A stretch of DNA of 64,000 nt, taken from contig CAZEFK010000002.1 of the NCBI GenBank assembly GCA_964511405.1, positions 1 through 64,000 on the forward strand, written 5' to 3'. The stretch is from CAZEFK01 sp964511405 (GTDB taxonomy: Bacteria > Pseudomonadota > Alphaproteobacteria > Elsterales > Elsteraceae). The position numbers and the translations under genes are program-made. Each line of letters opens with the position of its first letter. The first letter of the stretch is position 1. The notes below the pieces were generated by a model that saw nothing but the letters and a program-made list of their open reading frames with translations, was not told the DNA's origin and made no database searches. Below are positions 53,536 through 62,450 of this stretch, in pieces.

Positions 53536-54885
53536 ATGTCCGCGACCTATCGCGAGCCCGCGCGTGATGCGCCCGTCGTCGACCATGCCGAGGTGCTGGT
53601 GGTCGGTGGCGGCCCGGCCGGCTTCAGCGCCGCTGTCGCCGCGGCCCGCCACGGCGCCCGCACCGTGCTGGTCGAACGCTATCCCTATCTGGGCGGCCTG
53701 GCGTCGGGCGGCATGGTGCTGGTGCTCGACGACATGTGCGCCGGCGCCGAGATCACCGTGCGCGGCCTGTGCGCCGAGATGATCGACCGCCTGGCCCGGA
53801 TCGGGTTGGCCGTGTTTCCGCCCGAGGCCGAGCGCGGCCCCGATCCCGCGATGTTCCGGAAATGGTCGCGCTGGGGCGTGTTCGACTTCAACCAGAAGCA
53901 CAAGCCGATCTGCTACGCCGCGGCGTTCGACCCCGATGGCTGGAAGCGGGTGTCGGACGACATGGTGCAGGACGCGGGGGTCCGGCTGCGCCTGCATAGC
54001 TGGTTTTCGGCCGCGATGGTCGAGGACGGCCGGATCCGGGGCGTGGTGTGCGAGACCAAGGCCGGCCGCCAGGCGATCACCGGCGATGTGGTGATCGACG
54101 CGACCGGCGACCTGGACGTGGCCGCCTCGGCCGGCGCCCCGTTCCTGCATGGCAGCTACATCGTGACCACGGTGTTCCGCCTGGGCGGCGTCGACACCGA
54201 CGAAGCCGAGCGCTTCCAGTTCGAGGAGCCCGAAGCCTTCGCCAAGCTCGACCGTGCGGCCCGGCGCATTGTCGGCGGCTCCTGGGACTATTGGTGGCTG
54301 AAGACGCCCCTGCCGGGCGTCGTCTGGTGCAACTGCCCGCACATGCCCGACCTGGACGGCGTCAAGGTCGAGGACCTGACCCGCGCCGAGTTCGAAGGCC
54401 GCCGCCGCATCCATGCCCTGGTCGAGTTCGCGCGCGCCAACCTGCCCGGCTTCGCGCGCTGCCACATCGTCGACATGGCGCCCCAGACCGGCATCCGCCA
54501 GACCCGGCTGCTCGACGGCGACTATGTCGTGACCAAGGAGGACGTGGTCAACCGCGTGCGGTTCGCCGACAGCGTGGCGCGCGGCCGCGACTACTACACG
54601 CCCTACCGTGCCCTGCTGCCCAAGGGCGTCGACCAGCTCCTGGTGGCCGGGCGCCATTACTCGGCGACCAGCCAGGCCCAGAAGATCAGCCGCGAGATCC
54701 CGCCCTGCATGGCGATGGGCGAGGCCGCCGGCGTCGCCGCGGTCCAGGCCCTGCACGCCGGCCACAGCGTGCGCGCGATCGACGTCGCCCGGCTGCAGCG
54801 GACCTTGCGCGCCCAAGGAGCAGATCCGGGCGACCCGGGCGCCAACCCTGGCGACCAGGCGGCCCCGGCTGTCGCGGCCCAATAG
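53536..54885 (+). CDS. FAD-dependent oxidoreductase
   Basis: 449 residues of the FAD-dependent oxidoreductase type found with succinate-dehydrogenase-like and 3-ketosteroid-dehydrogenase-like flavoproteins. The dinucleotide motif is [21 protein letters not shown] (part, glycines 24-29), with [18 protein letters not shown] behind it, [17 protein letters not shown] near 175-190, and a C-terminal FAD-contacting [12 protein letters not shown] segment. It carries no visible iron-sulphur motif, but the operon ends with a ferredoxin gene, which may be its electron partner. Substrate unknown; the linked CoA-transferase and hydratase suggest an oxidation or reduction step on the CoA-activated compound or its precursor. 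Confidence 0.88.
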   Translation: MSATYREPARDAPVVDHAEVLVVGGGPAGFSAAVAAARHGARTVLVERYPYLGGLASGGMVLVLDDMCAGAEITVRGLCAEMIDRLARIGLAVFPPEAERGPDPAMFRKWSRWGVFDFNQKHKPICYAAAFDPDGWKRVSDDMVQDAGVRLRLHSWFSAAMVEDGRIRGVVCETKAGRQAITGDVVIDATGDLDVAASAGAPFLHGSYIVTTVFRLGGVDTDEAERFQFEEPEAFAKLDRAARRIVGGSWDYWWLKTPLPGVVWCNCPHMPDLDGVKVEDLTRAEFEGRRRIHALVEFARANLPGFARCHIVDMAPQTGIRQTRLLDGDYVVTKEDVVNRVRFADSVARGRDYYTPYRALLPKGVDQLLVAGRHYSATSQAQKISREIPPCMAMGEAAGVAAVQALHAGHSVRAIDVARLQRTLRAQGADPGDPGANPGDQAAPAVAAQ

Positions 54886-54896
54886 GGGAGATCAGG

Positions 54897-56078
54897 ATGG
54901 ACGGGACCAGCCGACCGGTGCAACCGCTGACCGGCGTCAAGGTGATCGACTTCACCCAGGTCATGCTGGGGCCGTGCTGCACGCAGATGCTGGGCGACTA
55001 CGGCGCCGACGTGATCAAGATCGAGCGCGGTGCGGGCGACCTGTCGCGCAGCTCGATCGCCGACGACCCCGCCGGCCTCGACAACCCGGTGTTTCAGAGC
55101 CTGAACCGCAACAAGCGCAGCATCGTGCTCGACCTGCGCGGCGAGGCGGGCAAGGCGGTGGTGCGGCGGCTGGTCGAGAGCGCCGACGTGGTGGTCAACA
55201 ATTTCCGCGCCGGCGTCATGGACCGCATGGGCTTCGGCTACGACGCGCTGGCGGCGATCAACCCACGCCTGATCTATGCCGAGGGCACCGGCTTCGGCAG
55301 CGCCGGTCCGTACGCCCACAAGGGCGGCCAGGACATCCTGGCCCAGGCCATGACCGGCGTGATGGCGCGCAAGGCGAACGAGCAGCTGCCGACCAGCATC
55401 TATCCGACCGCGCTGGCCGACTACTCGGCCGGCATGCACCTCGTCCAAGGCATCCTGCTGGCGCTGCTGCACCGCGAGCGCACCGGGCGCGGCCAGCGCG
55501 TCGAAGTCTCGCTCTATGACAGCATGCTGGCCATGCAGATGCAGGAGGCCGCCATGTGGCTGATGCGCGGCCGCGACCTCAACTGGGCGGCCATGCCGCT
55601 GACCGGCGCCTTCGCGACCACCGATGGCGCGATCGTGCTGGTCGGCGCCTTCAAGACCCATCCCTTGCGCGACATCTCGGCGGCGCTGGGCATCGACGAC
55701 CTGTCCCAGGACCCGCGCTTTGCCACCCACGCCGACCAGGTCGCCAACAAGCCGGCACTGCAGGCGATTTTTGCCGAGCATTTCCGCACCGGCAGCACCG
55801 AGCACTGGATCGCCCGGCTGGAGGCCCAGGACCTGCTGTGCGCCCCGGTCAAACCGCTGTCGGCGGCGCTGGCGGACCCGCAGACCGCGGCCAACGGCAT
55901 GCTCCTCAGCGACGGCGAGCTGGGGCTGATCGGGTCGCCGGTGCACCTGTCCGACGACGGCTTCGCCCTGCGCCGGCGGCCGCCGCGCCTCGGCCAGGAC
56001 GGGCCGGAGATCCTGGCCGAGTTCGGGTTCGCGCCCGCCGAGGTCGCGCAGCTCAAGGCCGAGCGGGTGCTGGCATGA
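54897..56078 (+). CDS. CaiB/BaiF family CoA-transferase (class III)
   Basis: 393 residues. Family landmarks: GVKVIDFTQVMLGPCCTQML at the start, IKIERGAGDLSR, NRNKRSIVLDL, VVNNFRAGVMDRMGFGYD (part) and the catalytic Asp175 in TALADYSAGMH, aligned by pattern with Asp169 of formyl-CoA transferase. It activates a carboxylic acid by moving CoA from another thioester. It lies 11 bases after the oxidoreductase gene with GGGGAGATCAGG as ribosome binding site and overlaps the enoyl-CoA hydratase start by four bases (ATGA). Confidence 0.92.
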   Translation: MDGTSRPVQPLTGVKVIDFTQVMLGPCCTQMLGDYGADVIKIERGAGDLSRSSIADDPAGLDNPVFQSLNRNKRSIVLDLRGEAGKAVVRRLVESADVVVNNFRAGVMDRMGFGYDALAAINPRLIYAEGTGFGSAGPYAHKGGQDILAQAMTGVMARKANEQLPTSIYPTALADYSAGMHLVQGILLALLHRERTGRGQRVEVSLYDSMLAMQMQEAAMWLMRGRDLNWAAMPLTGAFATTDGAIVLVGAFKTHPLRDISAALGIDDLSQDPRFATHADQVANKPALQAIFAEHFRTGSTEHWIARLEAQDLLCAPVKPLSAALADPQTAANGMLLSDGELGLIGSPVHLSDDGFALRRRPPRLGQDGPEILAEFGFAPAEVAQLKAERVLA

Positions 56079-56848
56079 CCGTCCGCTTCGCGCAGGCCGA
56101 CGGCGTCGCCCGCATCACCCTCGACCGGCCCGACACCCTCAACGCCGTCGACGTCGACACCGAAGCTCGCTTGCAGGGGATCTGGGCCCAGCTGGAAGCC
56201 GATCCCACGGCCCGCGTGGCCGTGCTGACCGGCGCCGGCGACCGCGCGTTTTGCGTCGGCGCCGACATGAAGAGCACCGGCAAGTCGGGCCTCGACTACT
56301 GGGCCAGCCCGCGCCCCGGCGGCTTCGGCGGCATCGCGCTGCGCCAAACCCTGGACATCCCGGTGATCGCCCGGGTCAATGGCCACGCCCTGGGCGGCGG
56401 CTTCGAAATGATGCTGGGCTGCGACCTGGTCGTCGCGGCCGAGGACGCGACCTTCGGTCTGCCCGAGCCCCGGGTCGGCCGCCTGCCGCTCGACGGCGGC
56501 ATGACCCTGCTGCCCCGCCAGCTGCCGCTGAAGCAGGCCATGAGCCTGCTGCTGACGGGTCGGCGCATCAAGGCCGCCGAGGCGCTGGCCATGGGGCTGG
56601 TCAACGAAGTGGTGCCGCGCGCCGAGCTTGATGCCGCGGTCGACCGCTGGGTCGCCGACATCCTGGCCTGCGCGCCGCTTTCGATCCGCGCCATCAAGCA
56701 ATCGGTCCAGCGCACCGCCCACCTGACCGGCGCCGAGGCGCAGATGATGCGGCTGCCGGCCGTGATCGCGTGCCTCCAGTCGGAAGACGGCGAGGAGGGC
56801 GTGCGCGCCTTCCGCGAGAAGCGTCCGCCGCGCTGGACCGGGCGGTAG
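56075..56848 (+). CDS. Enoyl-CoA hydratase/isomerase family protein
   Basis: 257 residues, a standard crotonase. The oxyanion-hole segments are FCVGADMK and [13 protein letters not shown], and both acidic residues of true hydratases are there: Glu111 in GGFEM and Glu131 in FGLPEPRVG. It can therefore hydrate an unsaturated acyl-CoA. Encoded right behind the CoA-transferase (four-base overlap) and ten bases before the ferredoxin gene, so the CoA-thioester route of the operon probably runs transferase first, then hydration. Confidence 0.92.
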   Translation: MTVRFAQADGVARITLDRPDTLNAVDVDTEARLQGIWAQLEADPTARVAVLTGAGDRAFCVGADMKSTGKSGLDYWASPRPGGFGGIALRQTLDIPVIARVNGHALGGGFEMMLGCDLVVAAEDATFGLPEPRVGRLPLDGGMTLLPRQLPLKQAMSLLLTGRRIKAAEALAMGLVNEVVPRAELDAAVDRWVADILACAPLSIRAIKQSVQRTAHLTGAEAQMMRLPAVIACLQSEDGEEGVRAFREKRPPRWTGR

Positions 56849-56858
56849 GGCCGCACCG

Positions 56859-57185
56859 GTGGCCTACGTCGTCACCGCCCCGTGCATCGACGTCAAGGAC
56901 GGCGCCTGCGCCCGCGCCTGCCCGGTCGACTGCATCTATGAGGGCGGCCGGATGTTCTATATCCAGCCCGACGAATGCATCGACTGCGGCCTGTGCGTCT
57001 CGGTCTGCCCGGTCGACGCCATCTATGCCGAGGACGAGCTGCCAGCCGGGGCCGGGCCGTTCCAAGCCGCCAACGCAGAATTCTTCGGACCTGCCGTGAC
57101 CGGCCTCGGCGCACCGGGCGGGGCCGAGCCCGAGCTGATCACGGCGAAGGACCATCCGCTGGTGGCAGGGTGGGCCAAGGCATAG
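56859..57185 (+). CDS. 7Fe ferredoxin ([3Fe-4S][4Fe-4S])
   Basis: 108 residues of the FdxA type. The first cluster site is [14 protein letters not shown] (Cys9, Cys17, Cys21, spacing C-x7-C-x3-CP, which fits a 3Fe-4S site completed by Cys in the second half), and the second is [12 protein letters not shown] (4Fe-4S). [14 protein letters not shown] and PDECIDCG are the typical contexts. The C-terminal 40 residues are less conserved. The start is the GTG at 56859, ten bases past the hydratase stop. Last gene of the operon, probably serving the FAD oxidoreductase as electron carrier. Confidence 0.92.
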   Translation: MAYVVTAPCIDVKDGACARACPVDCIYEGGRMFYIQPDECIDCGLCVSVCPVDAIYAEDELPAGAGPFQAANAEFFGPAVTGLGAPGGAEPELITAKDHPLVAGWAKA

Positions 57186-57239
57186 CCGACCTTGCCGCTC
57201 GCCAGTCTGCTTCGGCGCAGCGCCGATATGCGCCAGGTG

Positions 57240-57578
57240 TCAAACTACTGAAGCCAAAGCATTCTTGACCGCCTCGGGCTGCTTGTCGATCACGATCAGC
57301 AGCGTCCTTGCCGGTCCGCTCGGCACCTTGGCCCCGCGCTCCCATTCCTGCAGCGTGCGGACGCTGAACCCGAAGGCCTCGGCGAATTTCGCCTGGCTCA
57401 AGCCGGATCGCTTCCGGATTGCCGCTACGTCGAACTCAGGCGCCATGTCAGGGGCCGCGTCGGGATCGTCGGCAATCTGCTGCCGGATCTCGTCATCGGT
57501 GGTCGCGGCGATCTTGTCCCAATCGACGTCCTGCAACGCCTTGAGCGCGGCTTCCCTAGACCCCCTGGTAATAGGCAT
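57240..57578 (-). CDS. Helix-turn-helix antitoxin/regulator paired with BrnT-type toxin
   Basis: 112 residues. Residues about 1-50 contain a LKALQDVDWDKIAATTDDE region, as in proteins next to BrnT-like toxins; the C-terminal half is an Xre-type helix-turn-helix, EFDVAAIRKRSGLSQAKF, then AEAFGFSVRTLQEWERG. It should neutralise the toxin and bind the palindrome at 57832. The reading frames overlap: this gene's start lies inside the 3' end of the toxin gene (23 bases shared), as is common in toxin-first modules. The start at 57578 (MPITRGS) was chosen over 57647 because the homologous region begins there. Confidence 0.82.
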   Translation of the reverse strand: MPITRGSREAALKALQDVDWDKIAATTDDEIRQQIADDPDAAPDMAPEFDVAAIRKRSGLSQAKFAEAFGFSVRTLQEWERGAKVPSGPARTLLIVIDKQPEAVKNALASVV

Positions 57579-57825
57579 CAGCTTCCCTCTTGGTTGCGCG
57601 GCGCAACGAGATGATGCGGCGAACCTCGCCACGATCCGTAAAGACACACACGAACACGTGTCCAGCGATCAGTCCTCGGGCAACCTGGCGCTCCTCTCCA
57701 TATTCGAAACGGTCGTCCTGATCTATGATTACCGGTCCGTCGAACATCAGTTCGGCGATGGCCAGCGACACGTTATGATCTCGACGGTTCTTCTTATCTT
57801 TGTCGCTATCCCATTCGAAGATCAT
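57556..57825 (-). CDS. brnT: BrnT family toxin
   Basis: 89 residues, standard for BrnT. The pattern FEWDSDKDKKNRRDHNVS at the start, AELMFDG, EERQVARGL and the C-terminal RRIISLRRATKREADAYY match BrnT ribonuclease toxins, which fold like RelE. The expected antitoxin BrnA is a ribbon-helix-helix protein, but here the partner is an Xre-type protein. Toxin first, antitoxin second, overlapping by 23 bases. The start codon is seven bases from a perfect 21-base palindrome that is probably the autoregulatory operator. Base composition here is lower in GC than in the flanking genes, fitting horizontal arrival. Confidence 0.85.
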   Translation of the reverse strand: MIFEWDSDKDKKNRRDHNVSLAIAELMFDGPVIIDQDDRFEYGEERQVARGLIAGHVFVCVFTDRGEVRRIISLRRATKREADAYYQGV

Positions 57826-57831
57826 GGCCCA

Positions 57832-57852
57832 CCATACGCCATAGGCGTATGG
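57832..57852. promoter_or_regulatory. Operator palindrome of the BrnT module
   Basis: CCATACGCC-ATA-GGCGTATGG is a perfect nine-base dyad with a three-base centre. It begins seven bases upstream of the toxin start codon at 57825, so a bound protein would block the module's own promoter or ribosome access. The antitoxin's helix-turn-helix is the natural binder. Confidence 0.65.
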
Positions 57853-57999
57853 ACGCCAATGACGAATTCCCTCGTCCGGGATCGACGAGCGACCTGCTGT
57901 GCATCCTGACCGGCGCCGCGGGACCGGCTACTTGGGCGTGCCCACCATCCGTACCGTTCGATTGAACCCGGGCCCGGCGCGGCCCACACTCGGCCCGCC

Positions 58000-58899
58000 A
58001 TGCATGCCTCGGTCCTGCGCTATCTGCGCGAGGTCGCCCGCTGCGGTTCGGTCCGCAAGGCGGCCCAGGCGCTCCATGTCGCGTCGTCGGCGGTCAACCG
58101 CCAGATCCTGCAGCTCGAGGACGAGCTGGGGCTGGCGCTGTTCGATCGCCTGCCCTCGGGCATGCGGCCGACCCCGGCGGGCGAGCTGCTGCTGCGCCAT
58201 GTCCGCGACACGCTCTACGACTTCGAGCGGCTGCGCTCGGAGATGGACGAGCTGCGCGGGGTCAAGACCGGCCATATCCGGATCGCGGCCATCGACAGCC
58301 TGCTGGTCGACTTCCTGCCGAGGATGGTCGACCGCTTCGCCCGCGACTATCCCGCCGTCACCCTGTCGGTGCTGGCGGTCAGCCCCGGTGGCGTGTTCGA
58401 CGACGTCGCATCCGGCCAGGCCGACATCGGCCTGACCTTCGTGGCCCCGCGGCCCCATGGGCTGCAAGTCGCCGCCGCCGTGCCGATGCCGATCGGCGCC
58501 GTCATGTCGGCCGGCCATCCGCTCGCCGCCCGGCCATCGCTGCCGTTCGACGCGTTCCAGGGCTATCCCCTGCTCCTGCAGGACCATCCGCTGCCCGCGC
58601 CGCCGTTCCTGGACGACGACTTCACCGCGTTCCGCGCCAGCATCCAGCCGCGGCTGGCGTCCAACTCCATCGAGTTCCTGAGACGGGCGATCCACGCCAA
58701 TCTGGGCGTCGCCTTCTTCACCCGCCTGGGCTTCCTGCGCGAGATCGAAGCCGGCGAGATGGTGTTCGTGCCGTTCGCCGCGGCCCGGCTCAATCGGCTG
58801 GAGGTCGGGCTGTTCATCCCGTCCCAGCGCAGCCTGCCGCCGGTGACCGCGGCCCTGGTCAATCTGCTGGCCAAGCAGCTGGTGCAGCTGGCACGTTGA
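58000..58899 (+). CDS. LysR family transcriptional regulator
   Basis: 299 residues. The winged helix at 1-62 is read as LRYLREVARCGSVRKAAQAL, then ASSAVNRQILQLEDELGLALFDR; the effector domain (about 90-295) has IRIAAIDSLLVDFLPRMVDRF (part) and a DIGLTFV segment. The wording VASSAVNRQI is typical of a LysR subgroup that controls purine or aromatic acid genes, but the target is not evident. It is transcribed in the same direction as the downstream repair gene with six bases between, and could instead act on the operon at 50847-57185. The start ATG at 58000 has no strong ribosome binding site. Confidence 0.9.
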   Translation: MHASVLRYLREVARCGSVRKAAQALHVASSAVNRQILQLEDELGLALFDRLPSGMRPTPAGELLLRHVRDTLYDFERLRSEMDELRGVKTGHIRIAAIDSLLVDFLPRMVDRFARDYPAVTLSVLAVSPGGVFDDVASGQADIGLTFVAPRPHGLQVAAAVPMPIGAVMSAGHPLAARPSLPFDAFQGYPLLLQDHPLPAPPFLDDDFTAFRASIQPRLASNSIEFLRRAIHANLGVAFFTRLGFLREIEAGEMVFVPFAAARLNRLEVGLFIPSQRSLPPVTAALVNLLAKQLVQLAR

Positions 58900-58905
58900 C
58901 TGACC

Positions 58906-60465
58906 ATGTCCGAAAACCGCGAGCGCGGGTCCGATGACGATGGCATCGTCCGGCCCATGGACCAGTTCGATCAGCTCGATCCCCAGGCCTGCTACCGGGC
59001 GCTCGAAACCCGCGAGCCGCGGTTCGACGGGCGCCTGTTCGTGGGCGTCACCTCCACCGGCATCTATTGTCGGCCGATCTGTCCGGCGCGCACACCCAAG
59101 TTCGCGAACTGCCGCTTCTTCCCGTCGGCGGCGGCGGCCCAGGAGGCCGGCTTCCGGCCGTGCCTGCGCTGCCGGCCCGAGATCGCACCCGAGGCCAGCG
59201 CCTGGCGCGGCACGTCCAACACGGTCAGCCGCGGCCTGGCGCTGATCGCCGAAGGCGCGCTCGACGGCGACGACGCCAGCGTCGAACGGCTGGCCGAGCG
59301 GCTGGGGGTCGGCGGCCGCCAGCTGCGCCGGCTGTTCCGGCAGCATCTCGGGGCGTCGCCGATCGCCGTGGCCCAGACCCGGCGGGTGCTGTTCGCCAAA
59401 CAGCTCATCCATGACACGCGCCTGCCCATGGCCGAGGTCGCGCTCGCCGCGGGTTTCGGCAGCATCCGGCGCTTCAACGAGACCTTCCAGAGCCTCTTCC
59501 GCCGCCCGCCCAGCGCCCTACGCCGACGCCACGCCACCGCCCTGCCGGAAGGGACCGTGGCCGACACCGGCGTCACGGTCCGCCTGCGCTACCGCCCCCC
59601 TTATGATTGGCCGGCGATGCTCGCCTATCTGACGGCCCGGGCGATCGACGGCGTCGAGGCCGTCGCGGACGGCGTCTACCGGCGCACCCTGCAGGCCGAC
59701 GGCACCCTCGGCACCGTGGAGATTGCCCACGACGCCCCGCGCCACAGCCTGCAGGCCACGATCCGGGTCGGCGACATCAGGGCCCTGCCCGGCATCGTCG
59801 CCCGCGTCAGGCGCGTCTTCGACCTTGCCGCCGACGTCGTCGCCATCGGCCAGCACCTGGCCCGGGACCCGCTGCTGGCGCCGCTGGTCGCCGAGCGGCC
59901 CGGCCTGCGCGCGCCCGGCGGCTGGGACGGCTTCGAGCTGGCGGTGCGCGCCGTGCTCGGCCAGCAGGTCACGGTCGAGGCCGGCCGCCGCCTGGCCGGG
60001 CAGCTGGTGCAGCTGTGCGGGGCGGTTCTGCCGGCGTCGCCAGGAAATGCGCTCGCGCGCGCCTTCCCGACCGCCGCCCAGGTCGCCGCCGCCGACCTGG
60101 GGGCGCTGGGCATGCCCGCGGCCCGGAAGGCGGCGCTCGGCGCCCTGGCCGCGGCCGCCATCGCCGACCCCGGCCTGTTCCAACCGCTGGGCACGGTCGA
60201 GGAGACGGTCGGCCGGCTGCGCGCGATCCGCGGCGTCGGCGAGTGGACCGCCCAGTACATCGCACTCCGCGCCGTGCGCGAACCGGACGCCTTCCCGGCC
60301 AGCGACATCGGCCTGTTGCGCGGCGCCGCCAACGGCGACGGCGTCAGGCCCAGCCCGGCCGAGCTGCAGGGCCGGGCCGAGCCGTGGCGGCCCTGGCGCG
60401 CCTATGCCGCCCAGCATCTCTGGGCCGCCGACGCGGCCCGCCTGCACTCCATGAGGGTTCCATGA
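58906..60465 (+). CDS. Ada-type sensor fused to AlkA-type DNA-3-methyladenine glycosylase
   Basis: 519 residues; a start at 58957 (MDQFDQ) would remove 17. Order: Ada N-terminal zinc domain with Cys55, Cys59, Cys86 and Cys89 (CxxxC and CxxC; Cys55 matches the methyl-acceptor cysteine), an AraC-type helix-turn-helix (about 105-205, IRRFNETFQSLFRRPPSAL), an AlkA N-terminal domain, and a helix-hairpin-helix glycosylase domain with IRGVGEWTAQYIAL and the catalytic Asp467 in FPASDIGLL. The protein should sense methyl-phosphotriesters, activate genes and excise alkylated bases. The C-terminal Ada methyltransferase domain is absent. It overlaps the next gene's start by four bases (ATGA). Confidence 0.9.
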   Translation: MSENRERGSDDDGIVRPMDQFDQLDPQACYRALETREPRFDGRLFVGVTSTGIYCRPICPARTPKFANCRFFPSAAAAQEAGFRPCLRCRPEIAPEASAWRGTSNTVSRGLALIAEGALDGDDASVERLAERLGVGGRQLRRLFRQHLGASPIAVAQTRRVLFAKQLIHDTRLPMAEVALAAGFGSIRRFNETFQSLFRRPPSALRRRHATALPEGTVADTGVTVRLRYRPPYDWPAMLAYLTARAIDGVEAVADGVYRRTLQADGTLGTVEIAHDAPRHSLQATIRVGDIRALPGIVARVRRVFDLAADVVAIGQHLARDPLLAPLVAERPGLRAPGGWDGFELAVRAVLGQQVTVEAGRRLAGQLVQLCGAVLPASPGNALARAFPTAAQVAAADLGALGMPAARKAALGALAAAAIADPGLFQPLGTVEETVGRLRAIRGVGEWTAQYIALRAVREPDAFPASDIGLLRGAANGDGVRPSPAELQGRAEPWRPWRAYAAQHLWAADAARLHSMRVP

Positions 60466-61265
60466 CCACATCGGATCTGTTCCGCCGCCTGCATGACGGC
60501 CCCGGCCCGCTGATCCTGGCCAACGCCTGGGATGCCGGCAGTGCCCGCCTGATCGAAAGCCTGGGCGCGCCGGCGATCGCAACCACCAGCGCCGGCGTCG
60601 CCTGGGCGCTGGGCTATCCCGACGGCGACGCAGTGCCGGTGCCGGCGCTCGCCACGGCGGTCGCCGCCATTGCCCGGGTGATCCGGGTCCCGCTCTCGGT
60701 CGATATCGAGGGCGGCTACGCCGACAGCGCGGACGGCGTCGAGGCCGCGGTGACGGCCGTGGTCCAGGCCGGAGCCGTCGGCATCAACATCGAGGACGGC
60801 GCCGACGCGCCGGAGCTGCTGGCGGCCAAGATCGCCCGGACGAAGCAGATCGCGCGCGGGCGGGGCGTCGACCTGTTCGTCAACGCCCGCACCGACGTCT
60901 ATCTGCGCGGCCTGGCCCCGGCCGGGCAGCGGGTCGACGAGGTGCTGGCGCGCGGCCGCCGCTACCGCGAGGCCGGCGCCGACGGGCTGTTCGTCCCCGG
61001 GCTGGCCGACCCCGCCGAGATCCGAGCCGTGGCCGCGGGGGCCGGCCTGCCGCTCAACCTCATGGCCTGGCCCGGACTGCCGGCGCCGGCGGCGTTGGCC
61101 GAGCTGGGCGTGCGCCGGCTGAGCGCCGGCTCGGCCATCGCGCAATTGGTCTGGGGCCAGACCGCAGCCGTCGCGGCGGCGTTCCTGCGCGACGGTGCCT
61201 CCGCGCCGCTGTCCGAGGGCGCCCAGCCCTATGGAGCGCTCAACGCCTTGTTCCGCGACCGCTGA
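60462..61265 (+). CDS. Isocitrate lyase/phosphoenolpyruvate mutase family protein
   Basis: 267 residues, a short PEP mutase/isocitrate lyase-type TIM barrel. ILANAWDAGSARLIESLG and TTSAGVAWALGYPDG open it, VDIEGGYADS at 81-90 (Asp81, Glu83) and GINIEDG at 108-114 supply metal ligands. The KKCGH catalytic loop of isocitrate lyase is absent, so it is more likely a 2,3-dimethylmalate-lyase, oxaloacetate hydrolase or PEP-mutase-like enzyme; the exact reaction cannot be read. Translationally coupled to the Ada/AlkA gene, an odd pairing that is nonetheless frequent in this group by my recollection. Confidence 0.82.
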   Translation: MTTSDLFRRLHDGPGPLILANAWDAGSARLIESLGAPAIATTSAGVAWALGYPDGDAVPVPALATAVAAIARVIRVPLSVDIEGGYADSADGVEAAVTAVVQAGAVGINIEDGADAPELLAAKIARTKQIARGRGVDLFVNARTDVYLRGLAPAGQRVDEVLARGRRYREAGADGLFVPGLADPAEIRAVAAGAGLPLNLMAWPGLPAPAALAELGVRRLSAGSAIAQLVWGQTAAVAAAFLRDGASAPLSEGAQPYGALNALFRDR

Positions 61266-61398
61266 CGCGCGCCATTGTTTCGGTTGCAGAATGGGCTAGC
61301 TGACATCCATCAAACCACCTAGGATCTGCCGCGAGATCGCAGACGACGGACCCGGTGATGCCGCACACAGTCAGCTCCGCCCAAGCAAAGCAGGCGCG

Positions 61399-62103
61399 GT
61401 GAGCGTGCGGATGCGATCGACGATTGGGTGCGCGCTGGCCCTGCTGCCGCTGCTCCTGGTCGGGGCCTGCGCCGACCTGCACGAGAACCTCGACCGCGGC
61501 GTCGCCGTGGTGACGGGCGCGCCGCCGGCCGACCAGGCCTATGTGGTCGTCGGCGTGGCCGTGAAGAAACCGCTCACCAAGCTGTTGGTGTCGACCTATG
61601 ACGTCTCGCTGGGCTGGATCGGCTACGACCCGGCCACCCAGCGCCGCCGGTCGGGCGATGCGGCCACGGCGCCCTGGACCGTGGTGCGCTGCACCGCCCT
61701 GACCGTGAACTGCTCGGGCCAGCCGAACTACAGCGTCCTGGCGGTGCCGCCCGGCGACTATGCGCTGGCCTGGATCGACAGCGGCGACCGCGAATGGCTG
61801 TTCGCCGACTTCGCGAACCACCGCACCGCACGCTCCGGCGACACCACCTATCCCGTGGTGCTGTCGGCCGACGCCACGGTCCGCCCGCACGGCATGCGCT
61901 TCACGGTGCATCCGGGCGAGGCGGTCTATGTCGGCGACGTCGCCTTCGACCTGCAGGCCGCCGAGGGCGGCGCCCTGGCGCTCGACCGCGGCGAGACCAA
62001 CGATGCGGCCCGGGCGGCGCTGGCCGATCACGGCATCAAGGCGCCGCTGGTGGTCCGCCCCTGGCGCGACGGCGACGGTGGACCGGCCATGGCGGCCCGC
62101 TGA
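61399..62103 (+). CDS. Hypothetical lipoprotein
   Basis: 234 residues. A signal peptide with lipobox LVGAC places the lipidated cysteine at Cys24, so the protein is anchored in a membrane on the periplasmic side. The body has TYDVSLGWIGYD, a YSVLAVPPGDYALAWIDSG segment, and VHPGEAVYVGDVAFDL, which looks like a beta-rich domain of the type found in DUF-type lipoproteins; no family recognised. A start at ATG 61411 would also work. The 133-base gap before it holds nothing recognisable. Confidence 0.7.
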   Translation: MSVRMRSTIGCALALLPLLLVGACADLHENLDRGVAVVTGAPPADQAYVVVGVAVKKPLTKLLVSTYDVSLGWIGYDPATQRRRSGDAATAPWTVVRCTALTVNCSGQPNYSVLAVPPGDYALAWIDSGDREWLFADFANHRTARSGDTTYPVVLSADATVRPHGMRFTVHPGEAVYVGDVAFDLQAAEGGALALDRGETNDAARAALADHGIKAPLVVRPWRDGDGGPAMAAR

Positions 62104-62189
62104 GCGCAGCGGCAGCTTCGCGCTCCCAGAGATATTCGTATTGGAAGACGAGCCCGGGCTGCGGCTCGGGTCTCGCCATGGCGATGCGA

Positions 62190-62450
62190 TCAGTCGGTGT
62201 CGAGCAGGGAATTGAGTGCGAACAGCTCGGGATCGTCGATCGGCTTGCGGAGCTCGGCCACGAGCTCGGGCGGCAGGTCCACCATCTTGATCGCCTGACG
62301 CTGCTGCGTCCGAATCCAGGCATACTCCCGCCCAGACACCACGATCAGGTCCTCGCCCCGGTCCATGGCAATGGCTACGGGGCCAAGCTCGGCGGCCGCA
62401 GCCACGTCCTCGATATGAGCCTGCAAGTCGGACTGGGTAAAGCGTTCCAT
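62190..62450 (-). CDS. Phd/YefM-like antitoxin, orphan
   Basis: 86 residues. The N-terminal half shows a Phd/YefM-type pattern, SDLQAHIEDVAAAAELGPVAI and EDLIVVSGREYAWIRTQ (fragments), with the short C-terminal tail that would bind a toxin. The start at 62450 (MERFTQ) was preferred over 62504. No Doc-, YoeB- or VapC-like toxin frame is next to it in 62104-62189 or 62451-62525. It may be a solitary regulator or a remnant. Confidence 0.65.
   Translation of the reverse strand: MERFTQSDLQAHIEDVAAAAELGPVAIAMDRGEDLIVVSGREYAWIRTQQRQAIKMVDLPPELVAELRKPIDDPELFALNSLLDTD

Noticed and set aside
52525..54882. A minus-strand open frame of 785 codons opposite the importer permease and FAD oxidoreductase genes
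   Set aside because: Composition is typical of an antisense shadow (His, Arg, Gln, Asp, Gly rich); the plus strand holds genes with family motifs and coupled starts.
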